A stretch of 6,594 nt of DNA from JAIVJN01 sp036732565 (GTDB lineage: Bacteria; Acidobacteriota; Vicinamibacteria; Vicinamibacterales; UBA2999), in NCBI GenBank assembly GCA_036732565.1, contig DAINCF010000404.1, positions 1-6,594 on the forward strand, in the 5' to 3' direction. Positions 1 through 5,594 of the stretch are shown one piece after another (the stretch's first letter is position 1; the number at the start of each line of letters is the position of its first letter). The notes below the pieces were generated by a model, which had not been told where the DNA came from, searched no databases, and worked only from the letters and a program-made list of their open reading frames with translations. The position numbers and the translations under genes are program-made.

Positions 1-210
1 GTAGGCTCGCCACTGACGGGTGCCGCCGCCTGCCGCGGCCGCGAGCGTTTGACAGTGCTTGTCCGCGCCGGCCAGGCCGCCAAGGTTGGCGCCGTCCCCG
101 GGCCCCGCGCTCGTGATGAAAAACGTCATCGGCGCATTCTGGGCGCGCATCACGCCCGAGCCCGCCGTCGCGATCGCCGTCGCAAAGCAAAGAGCCATTA
201 CTCTCTTCAT
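1..210 (-). CDS. Secreted lectin-like protein, N-terminal part (3' end cut by window edge)
   Basis: Seventy codons run without a stop from an ATG at 210-208 to the left edge. The N-terminus is a classic Sec signal peptide: MKR followed by a hydrophobic Ala-rich stretch, with likely cleavage after about residue 23 (MRA/QN). The mature part contains the pattern MTFFITSAGPGDGANLGGL followed by AGADKHCQTLAAAAG and then WRAY. I recognise this pattern from a family of small secreted proteins in proteobacteria and acidobacteria, often loosely annotated as lectin-like; their function is not established. The single visible Cys (residue 52) probably pairs with one beyond the edge. A good Shine-Dalgarno 7 nt upstream supports the start. 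The gene is divergent from the propeller gene at 370. The frame and signal peptide are clear; the family call comes from memory of the motif. Confidence 0.8.
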   Translation of the reverse strand, partial: MKRVMALCFATAIATAGSGVMRAQNAPMTFFITSAGPGDGANLGGLAGADKHCQTLAAAAGGGTRQWRAY

Positions 211-217
211 GTGTTCG

Positions 218-222
218 CTCCT
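218..222 (-). promoter_or_regulatory. Shine-Dalgarno AGGAG for the lectin-like gene
   Basis: On the minus strand AGGAG lies 7 nt before the ATG at 210-208. It fixes the start of this open-ended reading frame. Confidence 0.75.
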
Positions 223-299
223 GATGAACATGTCCGGCCTCAGGCCGCACGCCTCAGACCGCAAGCCGGCGGCTAGTCTACCTCGATGACCGCCTCTAC

Positions 300-328
300 T
301 GGACCTGTTCCCGTTCCTCGGGTAAGCT
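300..328 (+). promoter_or_regulatory. Weak sigma70-like promoter candidate for the propeller gene
   Basis: TGGACC (300-305) and TAAGCT (323-328) are separated by 17 bp and lie about 40 bp before the start codon at 370. They match the -35 and -10 consensus at 4/6 and 3/6 positions, which is weak. It is listed because it is the best-spaced pair I noticed in the 159-bp divergent spacer (211-369). That spacer otherwise shows only short GC-rich palindromes, such as GCCCATGGGC at 349-358. Confidence 0.2.
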
Positions 329-359
329 CCAGGCGCCCATTTCTTGCGGCCCATGGGCT

Positions 360-364
360 GAGGA
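360..364 (+). promoter_or_regulatory. Shine-Dalgarno GAGGA deciding the propeller start
   Basis: GAGGA lies 5 nt before the ATG at 370. The in-frame upstream ATG at 286 lacks a comparable site and would bury the signal peptide 28 residues inside the protein, so 370 is preferred. Confidence 0.7.
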
Positions 365-369
365 TCACC

Positions 370-1572
370 ATGACACAGTACGCACGAATCTGGACGAAGA
401 CGGCGGTGGCCAGCGCGGCCGCTGTGCTGACGATCGGCGGTCTCGTCGCGCAGACAACGGTCGAGCCGATCAACGATGCGCCCAATCCGTACGAGACCGT
501 CGAAGGGTGGGCGAAGATGCCCGCCGGTCGGACATGGGGATCGACCAGCGCCGTCGATATCGACAAGGACGGCAAGAGCGTGTGGGTGGCCGAGCGCTGC
601 GGCGCGAACTCGTGCTGGGACGCCACCAAGAACGACATGAATCCGGCGGACGTGGTGTTGAAGTTCGACCCGTCCGGCAAGCTGGTCAAGAGCTTTGCCT
701 CCGGGTTGATGGTCTTCCCGCACGGCATCCACGTCGATCGCGACAACAACATCTGGGTGACCGACGGTCAGGACAATCTGCCCCGGCGTCGCCCCGGGCA
801 GCCGGCCGACGCACCGCTCCCGCCGCCGCCGGCCAAGGTGATCGGGCATCAGGTCTTCAAGTTCAGCCCTGACGGCAAGCTGCTCCTGACCCTCGGCAAG
901 CCAGGCGGCAATCAACCAGGCCAACCGGCCGACCCGGCGTCGCTCTATCAGCCCAACGACGTCATCACTTATCCGAACGGAGACGTTCTCGTGGCGGAGG
1001 GCCACGCCGACGCGCCCACCGCGAATGCGCGGCTGGTGCGCTTCGACAAGACCGGCAAATTCATCAAAGAGTTCGGCAAGAAGGGGTCGGGACCGCAAGG
1101 CGAGTTCGCGCAGCCGCATGCCCTGGCGTTCGACTCGAAGGGACGCCTGTTCGTCGCTGATCGATCCAACAACCGCATTCAGATTCTCGACGCCGAGAGC
1201 TACAAGACGCTCGATACGATGTTTCAGTTCAGCCGCTTGAGCGGAATCTGGATCACTTCGGACGACACGGTGTACGGCGCGGATTCCGAGTCCGGATCGG
1301 TCAACCCGCCGCACGGCGCCTGGAAGCGCGGCATCCGCGTCGGCAGCCTGAAGGATGGCAAGGTGAGGTCGTTTATTCCCGATCCGAGCGGTGCCGGCGT
1401 GACCTTTGAAATGGTCGACGGCAAGGCGGTGTTGAAGAAGGCCGACGGCACGCCCGGCCCGACCGGGACGCTCGCCGCTGAAGGTGTCGCCGTGGACAAG
1501 GACGGCGTCATCTACGGCGCCGAGGTCGGTCCGCGCGCCCTCAAGCGCTATGTCTTGAAGAAAGGCACGTAG
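370..1572 (+). CDS. Secreted NHL-repeat beta-propeller, peptidyl-alpha-hydroxyglycine alpha-amidating lyase-like family
   Basis: A 400-residue protein with a Sec signal peptide (hydrophobic residues 12-27, likely cleavage LVA/QT after 27). NHL-type strands recur through the rest, e.g. HGIHVDRDNNIWVTDG (118-133), PHALAFDSKGRLFVADRSNNRIQIL (from 249) and EGVAVDKDGVIYGAE (371-385), as expected of a six-bladed propeller. A Cys pair in RCGANSC (77 and 82) is probably a disulphide. A Pro/Arg-rich loop (138-155) interrupts two blades. Sequences of this type are often named peptidyl-alpha-hydroxyglycine alpha-amidating lyase (PAL)-like. PAL is a zinc enzyme with His ligands, and His at 118, 121, 160, 212 and 250 could supply them, but I cannot assign a catalytic site. 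No monooxygenase (PHM) partner is visible, so true peptide amidation is doubtful. A ligand-binding or other lyase/esterase propeller role is equally possible. The TAG stop lies in a palindromic repeat. Confidence 0.88.
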   Translation: MTQYARIWTKTAVASAAAVLTIGGLVAQTTVEPINDAPNPYETVEGWAKMPAGRTWGSTSAVDIDKDGKSVWVAERCGANSCWDATKNDMNPADVVLKFDPSGKLVKSFASGLMVFPHGIHVDRDNNIWVTDGQDNLPRRRPGQPADAPLPPPPAKVIGHQVFKFSPDGKLLLTLGKPGGNQPGQPADPASLYQPNDVITYPNGDVLVAEGHADAPTANARLVRFDKTGKFIKEFGKKGSGPQGEFAQPHALAFDSKGRLFVADRSNNRIQILDAESYKTLDTMFQFSRLSGIWITSDDTVYGADSESGSVNPPHGAWKRGIRVGSLKDGKVRSFIPDPSGAGVTFEMVDGKAVLKKADGTPGPTGTLAAEGVAVDKDGVIYGAEVGPRALKRYVLKKGT

Positions 1573-1598
1573 GGGCGCCTCGCGAGGCGCCTCCCACA
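1569..1598. repeat. GC-rich palindromic repeat, divergent copy, between convergent genes
   Basis: It begins GTAGGGGCG like the two copies near 5500-5620 and contains an 18-bp perfect palindrome at 1574-1591 (GGCGCCTCG and its reverse complement). Relative to the other copies, stem positions 10 and 19 are C/G instead of G/C. This compensatory change keeps the pairing, while the right outer edge has decayed to CCTCCCACAC. Its TAG is the stop codon of the propeller gene, and it fills most of the 36-bp gap before the convergent lipoprotein gene. It could act as a transcript-stabilising hairpin or a bidirectional terminator, but no T-run follows. Confidence 0.8.
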
Positions 1599-1608
1599 CG
1601 CGCCGCCC

Positions 1609-2148
1609 TTACCGGGGCGCGTAGGTGAACGTACCGCACAGATCGCTCTCGTTGGCATTGGCGCCGGGTGCGACGGCGGTTTTGAAGGCCGCCATTCTCA
1701 GTGCCGATGCGTTCGCCGCGTCTGTCGTCGACGTCAAGGCGATGAACGTCGTCTTCTCGGGCGCGCAGAGACCACCGTTGGTGGCTTGCGCGCCCACGCG
1801 CTCCGACACCACCGCCCGCACTTCGATCGCGCCGCCGTTCTGCGCGCCAAGCAGGCTCGTCCAGGTTCCCGCATTCTTCGCGTAGAGGCCAGAGGCGGGC
1901 AGGTTCGCGGCGGGCGTCGTCTCGAAGACCAAGCCGCGGGTGAACGTCAGCGTCGTGGCGGTCAGAGTGAGGTCGCCCGTGATGCCCATGGCGGTCGTCG
2001 AGATCGCGGTGAAGCTCCCGGTCAACAGGCGCGGCGGCGGAGCCAGCGCCGCCGTTGGCGCCGGACCGCTGCGTGACTGGTTCGGGCCCTGCTGACACGC
2101 CGCGATCAACCCTCCGATCGTCGTGACGAACAGCACACGCCACCACAT
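1609..2148 (-). CDS. Uncharacterised lipoprotein of the TAMxITGD-type secreted family
   Basis: A 179-residue protein with a lipoprotein signal. MWWR is followed by a hydrophobic segment and the lipobox IAAC, with lipidated Cys18; Gln at +2 is compatible with outer-membrane sorting in Gram-negatives. A low-complexity Pro/Ala linker (about 20-45) leads to a beta-rich domain with SFTAISTTAMGITGDLTLT near its start and two cysteines, GLCAP (Cys128) and DLCGTFTYAP (Cys171), probably a disulphide. I recall similar TAMxITGD...LCG...Y proteins as unnamed secreted proteins; the function is unknown. The frame stays open upstream to an ATG at 2283, but that start would put about 45 residues before the signal peptide and overlap the divergent YdeI gene, so 2148 is preferred. 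No Shine-Dalgarno is seen. The gene is convergent with the propeller gene. Confidence 0.78.
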   Translation of the reverse strand: MWWRVLFVTTIGGLIAACQQGPNQSRSGPAPTAALAPPPRLLTGSFTAISTTAMGITGDLTLTATTLTFTRGLVFETTPAANLPASGLYAKNAGTWTSLLGAQNGGAIEVRAVVSERVGAQATNGGLCAPEKTTFIALTSTTDAANASALRMAAFKTAVAPGANANESDLCGTFTYAPR

Positions 2149-2164
2149 GACGTAAATTGTACGC
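2149..2164. promoter_or_regulatory. 16-bp divergent spacer with -10-like hexamers for both genes (possible leaderless starts)
   Basis: Neither flanking gene has a Shine-Dalgarno. For the lipoprotein, the minus strand reads TACAAT (2161-2156), 7 nt before its ATG. For the YdeI gene, the plus strand reads TAAATT (2153-2158), 6 nt before its GTG. That spacing would place transcription starts at or next to the start codons, as in leaderless mRNAs. No convincing -35 element is seen on either side, and the two hexamers overlap, so the two promoters would compete. Confidence 0.35.
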
Positions 2165-2737
2165 GTGAAGGACGATCCGATCCTCCTGTTCGAATCACCA
2201 AAGGCCTGGGCGGCCTGGCTCGCCAGGCAGCACACGAGCTCGAGCGGCGTCTGGGTGAAGCTCGCGAAGAAGGATTCGGGCATCGCCAGCGTGTCGCAAC
2301 CCGAAGCGGTCGAAGTCGCGCTCTGCTATGGCTGGATCGATGGCCAGGCCAAGAGCGTGGACGCGCAGCACTGGCTGCAGCGTTTCACGCCGCGTCGGGC
2401 GCGCAGTCCATGGTCGAAGATCAACTGCGCGCGAGCCACGGCGCTGATCGCGGCGGGGAAGATGAAACCGGCGGGCCTGAAGGAGATCGAGCGTGCGAAA
2501 GCCGACGGTCGTTGGGACGCGGCGTACGACGGTCCACGCGCGGCGACCGTTCCGGACGATCTGGAGCGCGCGCTGAAGAAGAACAAGGCCGCCCGCGACT
2601 TCTTCGCGACGCTCGACAGCCGCAACCGCTACGCTATCCTGCATCGCATCCAGGCCGCCAAAAAGGAGGAGACGCGCGCCCGTCGCATCGCGACGTTCGT
2701 CGAGATGCTGAAGGAAAAGAAGAAGATCTACCCCTGA
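2165..2737 (+). CDS. YdeI/OmdA (OmpD-associated) family protein
   Basis: A 190-residue protein, close to full length for the family. Hallmarks in order are PILLFESPKAWAAWL (5-19), SSGVWVKLAKKDSGI (26-40), the strongly conserved VALCYGWIDGQ (51-61) and RFTPRRARSPWSKIN (73-87). A charged C-terminal domain of the OmdA type follows (about 128-188), with RNRYAILHRIQAAKKEETRARR and EMLKEKK. The family takes its name from YdeI, linked to polymyxin and antimicrobial-peptide tolerance and to OmpD association in Salmonella; the biochemical role is unresolved. The start is GTG at 2165. It aligns with the usual family N-terminus, but no ribosome binding site precedes it, so a leaderless start is possible. 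The gene is divergent from the lipoprotein, and the next plus-strand gene starts 102 bp downstream, probably under its own promoter. Confidence 0.9.
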   Translation: MKDDPILLFESPKAWAAWLARQHTSSSGVWVKLAKKDSGIASVSQPEAVEVALCYGWIDGQAKSVDAQHWLQRFTPRRARSPWSKINCARATALIAAGKMKPAGLKEIERAKADGRWDAAYDGPRAATVPDDLERALKKNKAARDFFATLDSRNRYAILHRIQAAKKEETRARRIATFVEMLKEKKKIYP

Positions 2738-2750
2738 ATGTGCATCGGGC

Positions 2751-2791
2751 AATCTGCGCAATCTGCGGCCGTATGGAATCTGCGCAATCGC
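2751..2791 (+). repeat. Short direct repeats of a 9-bp unit, AATCTGCGC
   Basis: AATCTGCGC (2751-2759) is followed directly by AATCTGCGG (2760-2768). After an 8-nt spacer come AATCTGCGC (2777-2785) and the partial unit AATCGC (2786-2791). As a result the 13-mer AATCTGCGCAATC occurs twice, 26 bp apart. The array lies just after the YdeI stop and before the MBOAT operon. It could be a simple-sequence remnant or a set of iterated binding sites upstream of that operon. Confidence 0.6.
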
Positions 2792-2820
2792 TTGGTTGAG
2801 CTGTTCCTCCGCGGCGAGAC

Positions 2821-2838
2821 CTGATTAAATAAGATCAG
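2821..2838 (+). promoter_or_regulatory. Candidate extended -10 within a small inverted repeat upstream of the MBOAT operon
   Basis: TGATTAAAT (2822-2830) fits an extended -10 (TGn plus TTAAAT) and is an AT-rich island in GC-rich DNA, 9 nt before the TTG start. It is framed by the inverted repeat CTGAT (2821-2825) and ATCAG (2834-2838). No good -35 is seen, which an extended -10 can tolerate. The inverted repeat could be an operator half-site pair or coincidence. Confidence 0.35.
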
Positions 2839-2839
2839 C

Positions 2840-4312
2840 TTGCTGTTCACCGAGCCGACGTTCCTGTTCCTGTTTCTCCCGCTGCTCCTTCTGCTCTACT
2901 TTCTCCCGTGGCAGCCGCACCGCAACGTGCTGCTGCTGGTGGCGAGCATCATCTTCTACGCCAAGGGCGCGGGCTCGTTCACCTGGCTCATCCTCGGGCT
3001 CATCGCGTTCAACTACGTCGCGGCGCTGGAGATCGATCGCCGGCGCGACACGCCGGCCGCCCGGTGGCTGCTGCGCGTCGCGGTGACGATCGATCTCCTC
3101 ATCCTCGCCACGTTCAAGTACGCGAATTTCATCGTCGACAACCTGAACGTGGCGCTCGCGGGTGTGGGCATCGGCACCATCCAGATCCCGCCCGTGCTGC
3201 TGCCGATCGGGATCTCGTTCTTCACCTTCCACGCGATCTCGTATGTGGTCGACGTGCATCGGCGGGATGCCGTCGCGCAGAAGGGACCGGTCGAGGCCGC
3301 GCTGTATCTGCTGCTCTTTCCCCAGCTGATCGCCGGCCCGATCATCCGCTATCGGGAGATCGCCACGCAACTGGCGCGCCGGGTCGTGACCTCGGTGGAT
3401 TTCGCCTACGGCATCCGTCGATTCGTGATCGGACTCGGCAAGAAGATGCTGGTCGCGAACATCGTCGCCGTGCCGGCCGATCGTCTGTTCGCCATGCCGG
3501 CGAACGAGCTGACCGCGGCGCATGCGTGGCTCGCGGTCACGTGCTACACGCTGCAGATCTACTTCGACTTTTCGGGCTACTCGGACATGGCCATCGGCCT
3601 GGGCCGCATGTTCGGCTTCCGCTTCCCGGAGAATTTCCGCTATCCCTACATCGCCAGTTCCGTCCAGGACTTCTGGCGCCGGTGGCACATCTCGCTCTCG
3701 TCGTGGTTCAGAGATTACGTCTATATCCCGCTGGGCGGCAATCGTCGCGGCACCGTTGGCATGTACGTGAACCTCGTGACCGTGTTCTTCCTCTGCGGTC
3801 TGTGGCACGGTGCGGCCTGGACCTTCGTGGTGTGGGGCCTCTTTCACGGCGCGTTTCTGGTGATCGAGCGCGTCGGACTCGCCGCGTGGCTGGAGTCCAT
3901 GCCGCGCGTGGTGCGACACGCATACGTGCTCCTGGCCGTCATGGTCGGCTGGGTCTTCTTCCGCGCCGACTCGCTGGCGGGCGCCACGGCGATGCTGCGC
4001 GCGATGATCGGCCTCGCGCCCGGCGATCCGACGCCCTATTCACCAGGGTGGTATCTGACGCCGGAGTTGATCCTGGCCCTGGTGATCGGCGCGATCGGAT
4101 CGACGCCAATCGTTCCGGCAATCGCGAGACGTCTTGGAGGCGCGTTTCCCGCTCTCGCGCCCGGCGCTTCGGCGGACACGTCAGCCCGGCCTACAGCGTT
4201 CGGCTGGCTGCCATCCGCCGGGGTGACGGTTGCACTGATCGCGATACTGGCCGCGTCGTTGATGCTGATGGCGGCGCGGACCTATAACCCGTTCATCTAT
4301 TTCCGCTTCTGA
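2840..4312 (+). CDS. MBOAT family O-acyltransferase, AlgI-like
   Basis: A 490-residue polytopic inner-membrane protein, the usual AlgI length. Order of motifs: N-terminal FTEPTFLFLFLPLLLLLYF (from residue 3); PQLIAGPIIRYREI (161-174); YFDFSGYSDMAIGLGRMFGF (241-260); WRRWHISLSSWFRDYVYIPLGG (279-300); and GLWHGAAWTFVVWGLFHG (320-337). His283 and the invariant MBOAT His323 fall next to the positions reported as important in Pseudomonas AlgI. Hydrophobic segments continue to the C-terminus. By family knowledge it takes acetyl from a cytoplasmic donor and passes it across the membrane to a periplasmic partner, here the overlapping downstream gene. The start is TTG at 2840: an in-frame TGA at 2822-2824 blocks upstream extension and no ATG lies between. 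The Shine-Dalgarno is poor. A product name of alginate O-acetyltransferase would overreach, because no alginate genes are present. Confidence 0.93.
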   Translation: MLFTEPTFLFLFLPLLLLLYFLPWQPHRNVLLLVASIIFYAKGAGSFTWLILGLIAFNYVAALEIDRRRDTPAARWLLRVAVTIDLLILATFKYANFIVDNLNVALAGVGIGTIQIPPVLLPIGISFFTFHAISYVVDVHRRDAVAQKGPVEAALYLLLFPQLIAGPIIRYREIATQLARRVVTSVDFAYGIRRFVIGLGKKMLVANIVAVPADRLFAMPANELTAAHAWLAVTCYTLQIYFDFSGYSDMAIGLGRMFGFRFPENFRYPYIASSVQDFWRRWHISLSSWFRDYVYIPLGGNRRGTVGMYVNLVTVFFLCGLWHGAAWTFVVWGLFHGAFLVIERVGLAAWLESMPRVVRHAYVLLAVMVGWVFFRADSLAGATAMLRAMIGLAPGDPTPYSPGWYLTPELILALVIGAIGSTPIVPAIARRLGGAFPALAPGASADTSARPTAFGWLPSAGVTVALIAILAASLMLMAARTYNPFIYFRF

Positions 4313-5505
4313 TGCAGGACCGAGCTAGATCCGCCACGGCGCCCTCGTCCGACCCGCCCCGTCTCCAACCGGCATGGGAGCGAGCGCTGATCGCGCTCTT
4401 CCTGGTAGCCATCGCCCTTCCGGGTCTTGCGACGCTGGCCGGCGTGGACCGCGAGATCATCAAGGGCGAGAACCGTGAGCTGGCGCCGTTTCCCCGCGTG
4501 GCGCTCGACCGCGAATCGCTGGCGGCCCTTCCCGACGGCCTCACGCGCTATTTCGAGGATCACTTCGCGTTCCGCGCCCGCATGGTCGAATGGCAAGGGC
4601 GCGCGCGCCTGCACTACCTGCGCTCGTCACCGCAGGAGACGGTCATCACCGGCAAAGAGGGCTGGTTGTTCTATGCCGACGATGGCTCGATGGAGGACTA
4701 CATCTCGGCCACGCCGTTCAGTCCCCTGGAGCTCGAGATGTGGCGCAAGACGCTGCAGGACACGCAGGACTGGCTCCAGCGGCAGGGCATCACCTATCTC
4801 TTCGTCCTGGCGCCCGACAAGCACGCCATCTACCAGGAGATGATGCCGGACACCATCCGCCGGCTGCATAGCGAGTGGCGCCACGATCGGCTCGCCAAGT
4901 ACCTCAACGATCGTTCGACCGTGCACACGTTGGATCTCGGGCCGGTCCTGATTGGCGCCAAGGTCCGCGAGCGCATCTTTCATCTCACCGACACGCACTG
5001 GAACGATCGCGGCGCGTATGTCGCCTACGAACAGATCATGCAGCGGCTGAACGCGATGCGGCCGGGTCTGCGCCCATGGCCGCGGTCGGCGTTCGAGGCC
5101 GGCGTCGTCACGACGGGAGGCCGCGACCTGGCTGGCATGCTGGGACTCGCGGATGTCATGACCGAAGAGGATCTGAGGATGACGCCGAGGCAGCCTCGGT
5201 GCGCGCGCCTCGTCGAGGAGAACGTCGAGAACTCGTATGGCGCGGCCGCGCGATACGTCACCGAGTGCGACAACCCGTCGCTGCCGCGCGCGGTCATCTA
5301 TCGCGATTCGTTCGCGACCGCCCTGATCCCGTTCCTCTCCGAGCACTTCAGCCGCGCGGTGTACATCTGGGAACGCGACGTGAACCCGGCCATCATCCTC
5401 GAGGAGCGGCCAGACGTGGTCATTCACGAGTGGGTTGGTCGCCACCTGACCACCAAGGCGCCGTACGACGCCATCGCGGCAATGGGGACCGGAGGGTCGA
5501 GGTAG
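4312..5505 (+). CDS. AlgX/AlgJ-like SGNH-fold O-acetyltransferase, periplasmic partner of the MBOAT protein
   Basis: A 397-residue protein. A hydrophobic N-terminal helix (about 23-45, ALIALFLVAIALPGLATLAG) acts as a signal anchor, placing the rest in the periplasm. The ALGX-type domain shows TGKEGWLFYADDGSMEDY (after about residue 110), LFVLAPDKHAIY, then DTHWND with catalytic-type Asp227 and His229, and YRDSF with the likely nucleophile Ser333. This matches the Asp-X-His plus Ser arrangement of AlgX/AlgJ, in which the SGNH enzyme transfers acetyl to the exported polymer. All three residues are present, so activity is likely. The ATG overlaps the MBOAT stop (TGATG, one shared base) and has no Shine-Dalgarno of its own, implying translational coupling and a joint complex. 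I see no C-terminal carbohydrate-binding module, so it resembles AlgJ more than full-length AlgX. The TAG stop is part of a 28-bp palindrome. The acceptor glycan is unknown. Confidence 0.9.
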   Translation: MQDRARSATAPSSDPPRLQPAWERALIALFLVAIALPGLATLAGVDREIIKGENRELAPFPRVALDRESLAALPDGLTRYFEDHFAFRARMVEWQGRARLHYLRSSPQETVITGKEGWLFYADDGSMEDYISATPFSPLELEMWRKTLQDTQDWLQRQGITYLFVLAPDKHAIYQEMMPDTIRRLHSEWRHDRLAKYLNDRSTVHTLDLGPVLIGAKVRERIFHLTDTHWNDRGAYVAYEQIMQRLNAMRPGLRPWPRSAFEAGVVTTGGRDLAGMLGLADVMTEEDLRMTPRQPRCARLVEENVENSYGAAARYVTECDNPSLPRAVIYRDSFATALIPFLSEHFSRAVYIWERDVNPAIILEERPDVVIHEWVGRHLTTKAPYDAIAAMGTGGSR

Positions 5506-5529
5506 GGGCGGCTCGCGAGCCGCCCCTAC
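5502..5529. repeat. Perfect 28-bp palindromic repeat (copy 1 of the intact pair)
   Basis: The left arm GTAGGGGCGGCTCG is followed at once by its exact reverse complement. It is identical to the copy at 5595-5622 and related to 1569-1598. TAG at 5503-5505 is the stop codon of the SGNH acetyltransferase. The hairpin would be very strong, but it is followed by ATATGG and not a T-run, so it is not a textbook intrinsic terminator. Similar GTAGGGGCG...CGCCCCTAC palindromes are dispersed in several bacterial genomes as REP-like elements; membership here is an inference. Confidence 0.88.
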
Positions 5530-5566
5530 ATATGGATTCCCGAATCCCTACACATGATTCCGAATC
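5525..5566. repeat. Imperfect tandem pair of about 21 bp between the palindromes
   Basis: CCTACATATGGATTCCCGAATC (5525-5546) and CCTACACATGATTCCGAATC (5547-5566) are near-duplicates, the first overlapping the end of the palindrome. Each contains a mini inverted repeat, GATTC/GAATC, at 5535-5546 and 5556-5566. The CCTACACAT flank recurs after the second palindrome (CCTACACATAATG), so this stretch looks like amplified palindrome flank. The remaining sequence (5567-5594) begins with CCCGTAGG, possibly a decayed palindrome edge. Confidence 0.6.
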
Positions 5567-5594
5567 CCCGTAGGCGCGGTTATTTCCGGTCGCC

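Noticed and set aside
235..258. Operator-like short inverted repeats (GGCCTCAGGCC region) in the divergent spacer
   Set aside because: Arms are short, purely GC-rich and expected by chance at this base composition; no symmetry relates them to a promoter.
286..369. N-terminal extension of the propeller protein from the ATG at 286
   Set aside because: It would put 28 residues ahead of a clear Sec signal peptide, and the downstream ATG at 370 has its own Shine-Dalgarno at good spacing.
2825..3919. Long minus-strand open frame (364 codons) opposite the MBOAT gene
   Set aside because: Its translation is highly charged, Arg/Asp/Glu/His-rich and without domain features. It is the typical antisense shadow of a high-GC gene whose sense frame has unmistakable MBOAT motifs.
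2908..4287. Plus-strand open frame (459 codons) in another phase of the MBOAT gene
   Set aside because: Arg/Ala-rich composition with no motif; a shadow of the real frame produced by high GC.
4627..5445. Minus-strand open frame (272 codons) opposite the SGNH acetyltransferase
   Set aside because: The sense strand carries the full Asp-His and Ser active-site set; the antisense product has no recognisable fold.
5502..5529. Classical rho-independent terminator
   Set aside because: The stem is strong, but no T-run follows on either strand, so only a possible role in 3'-end formation or protection is proposed.
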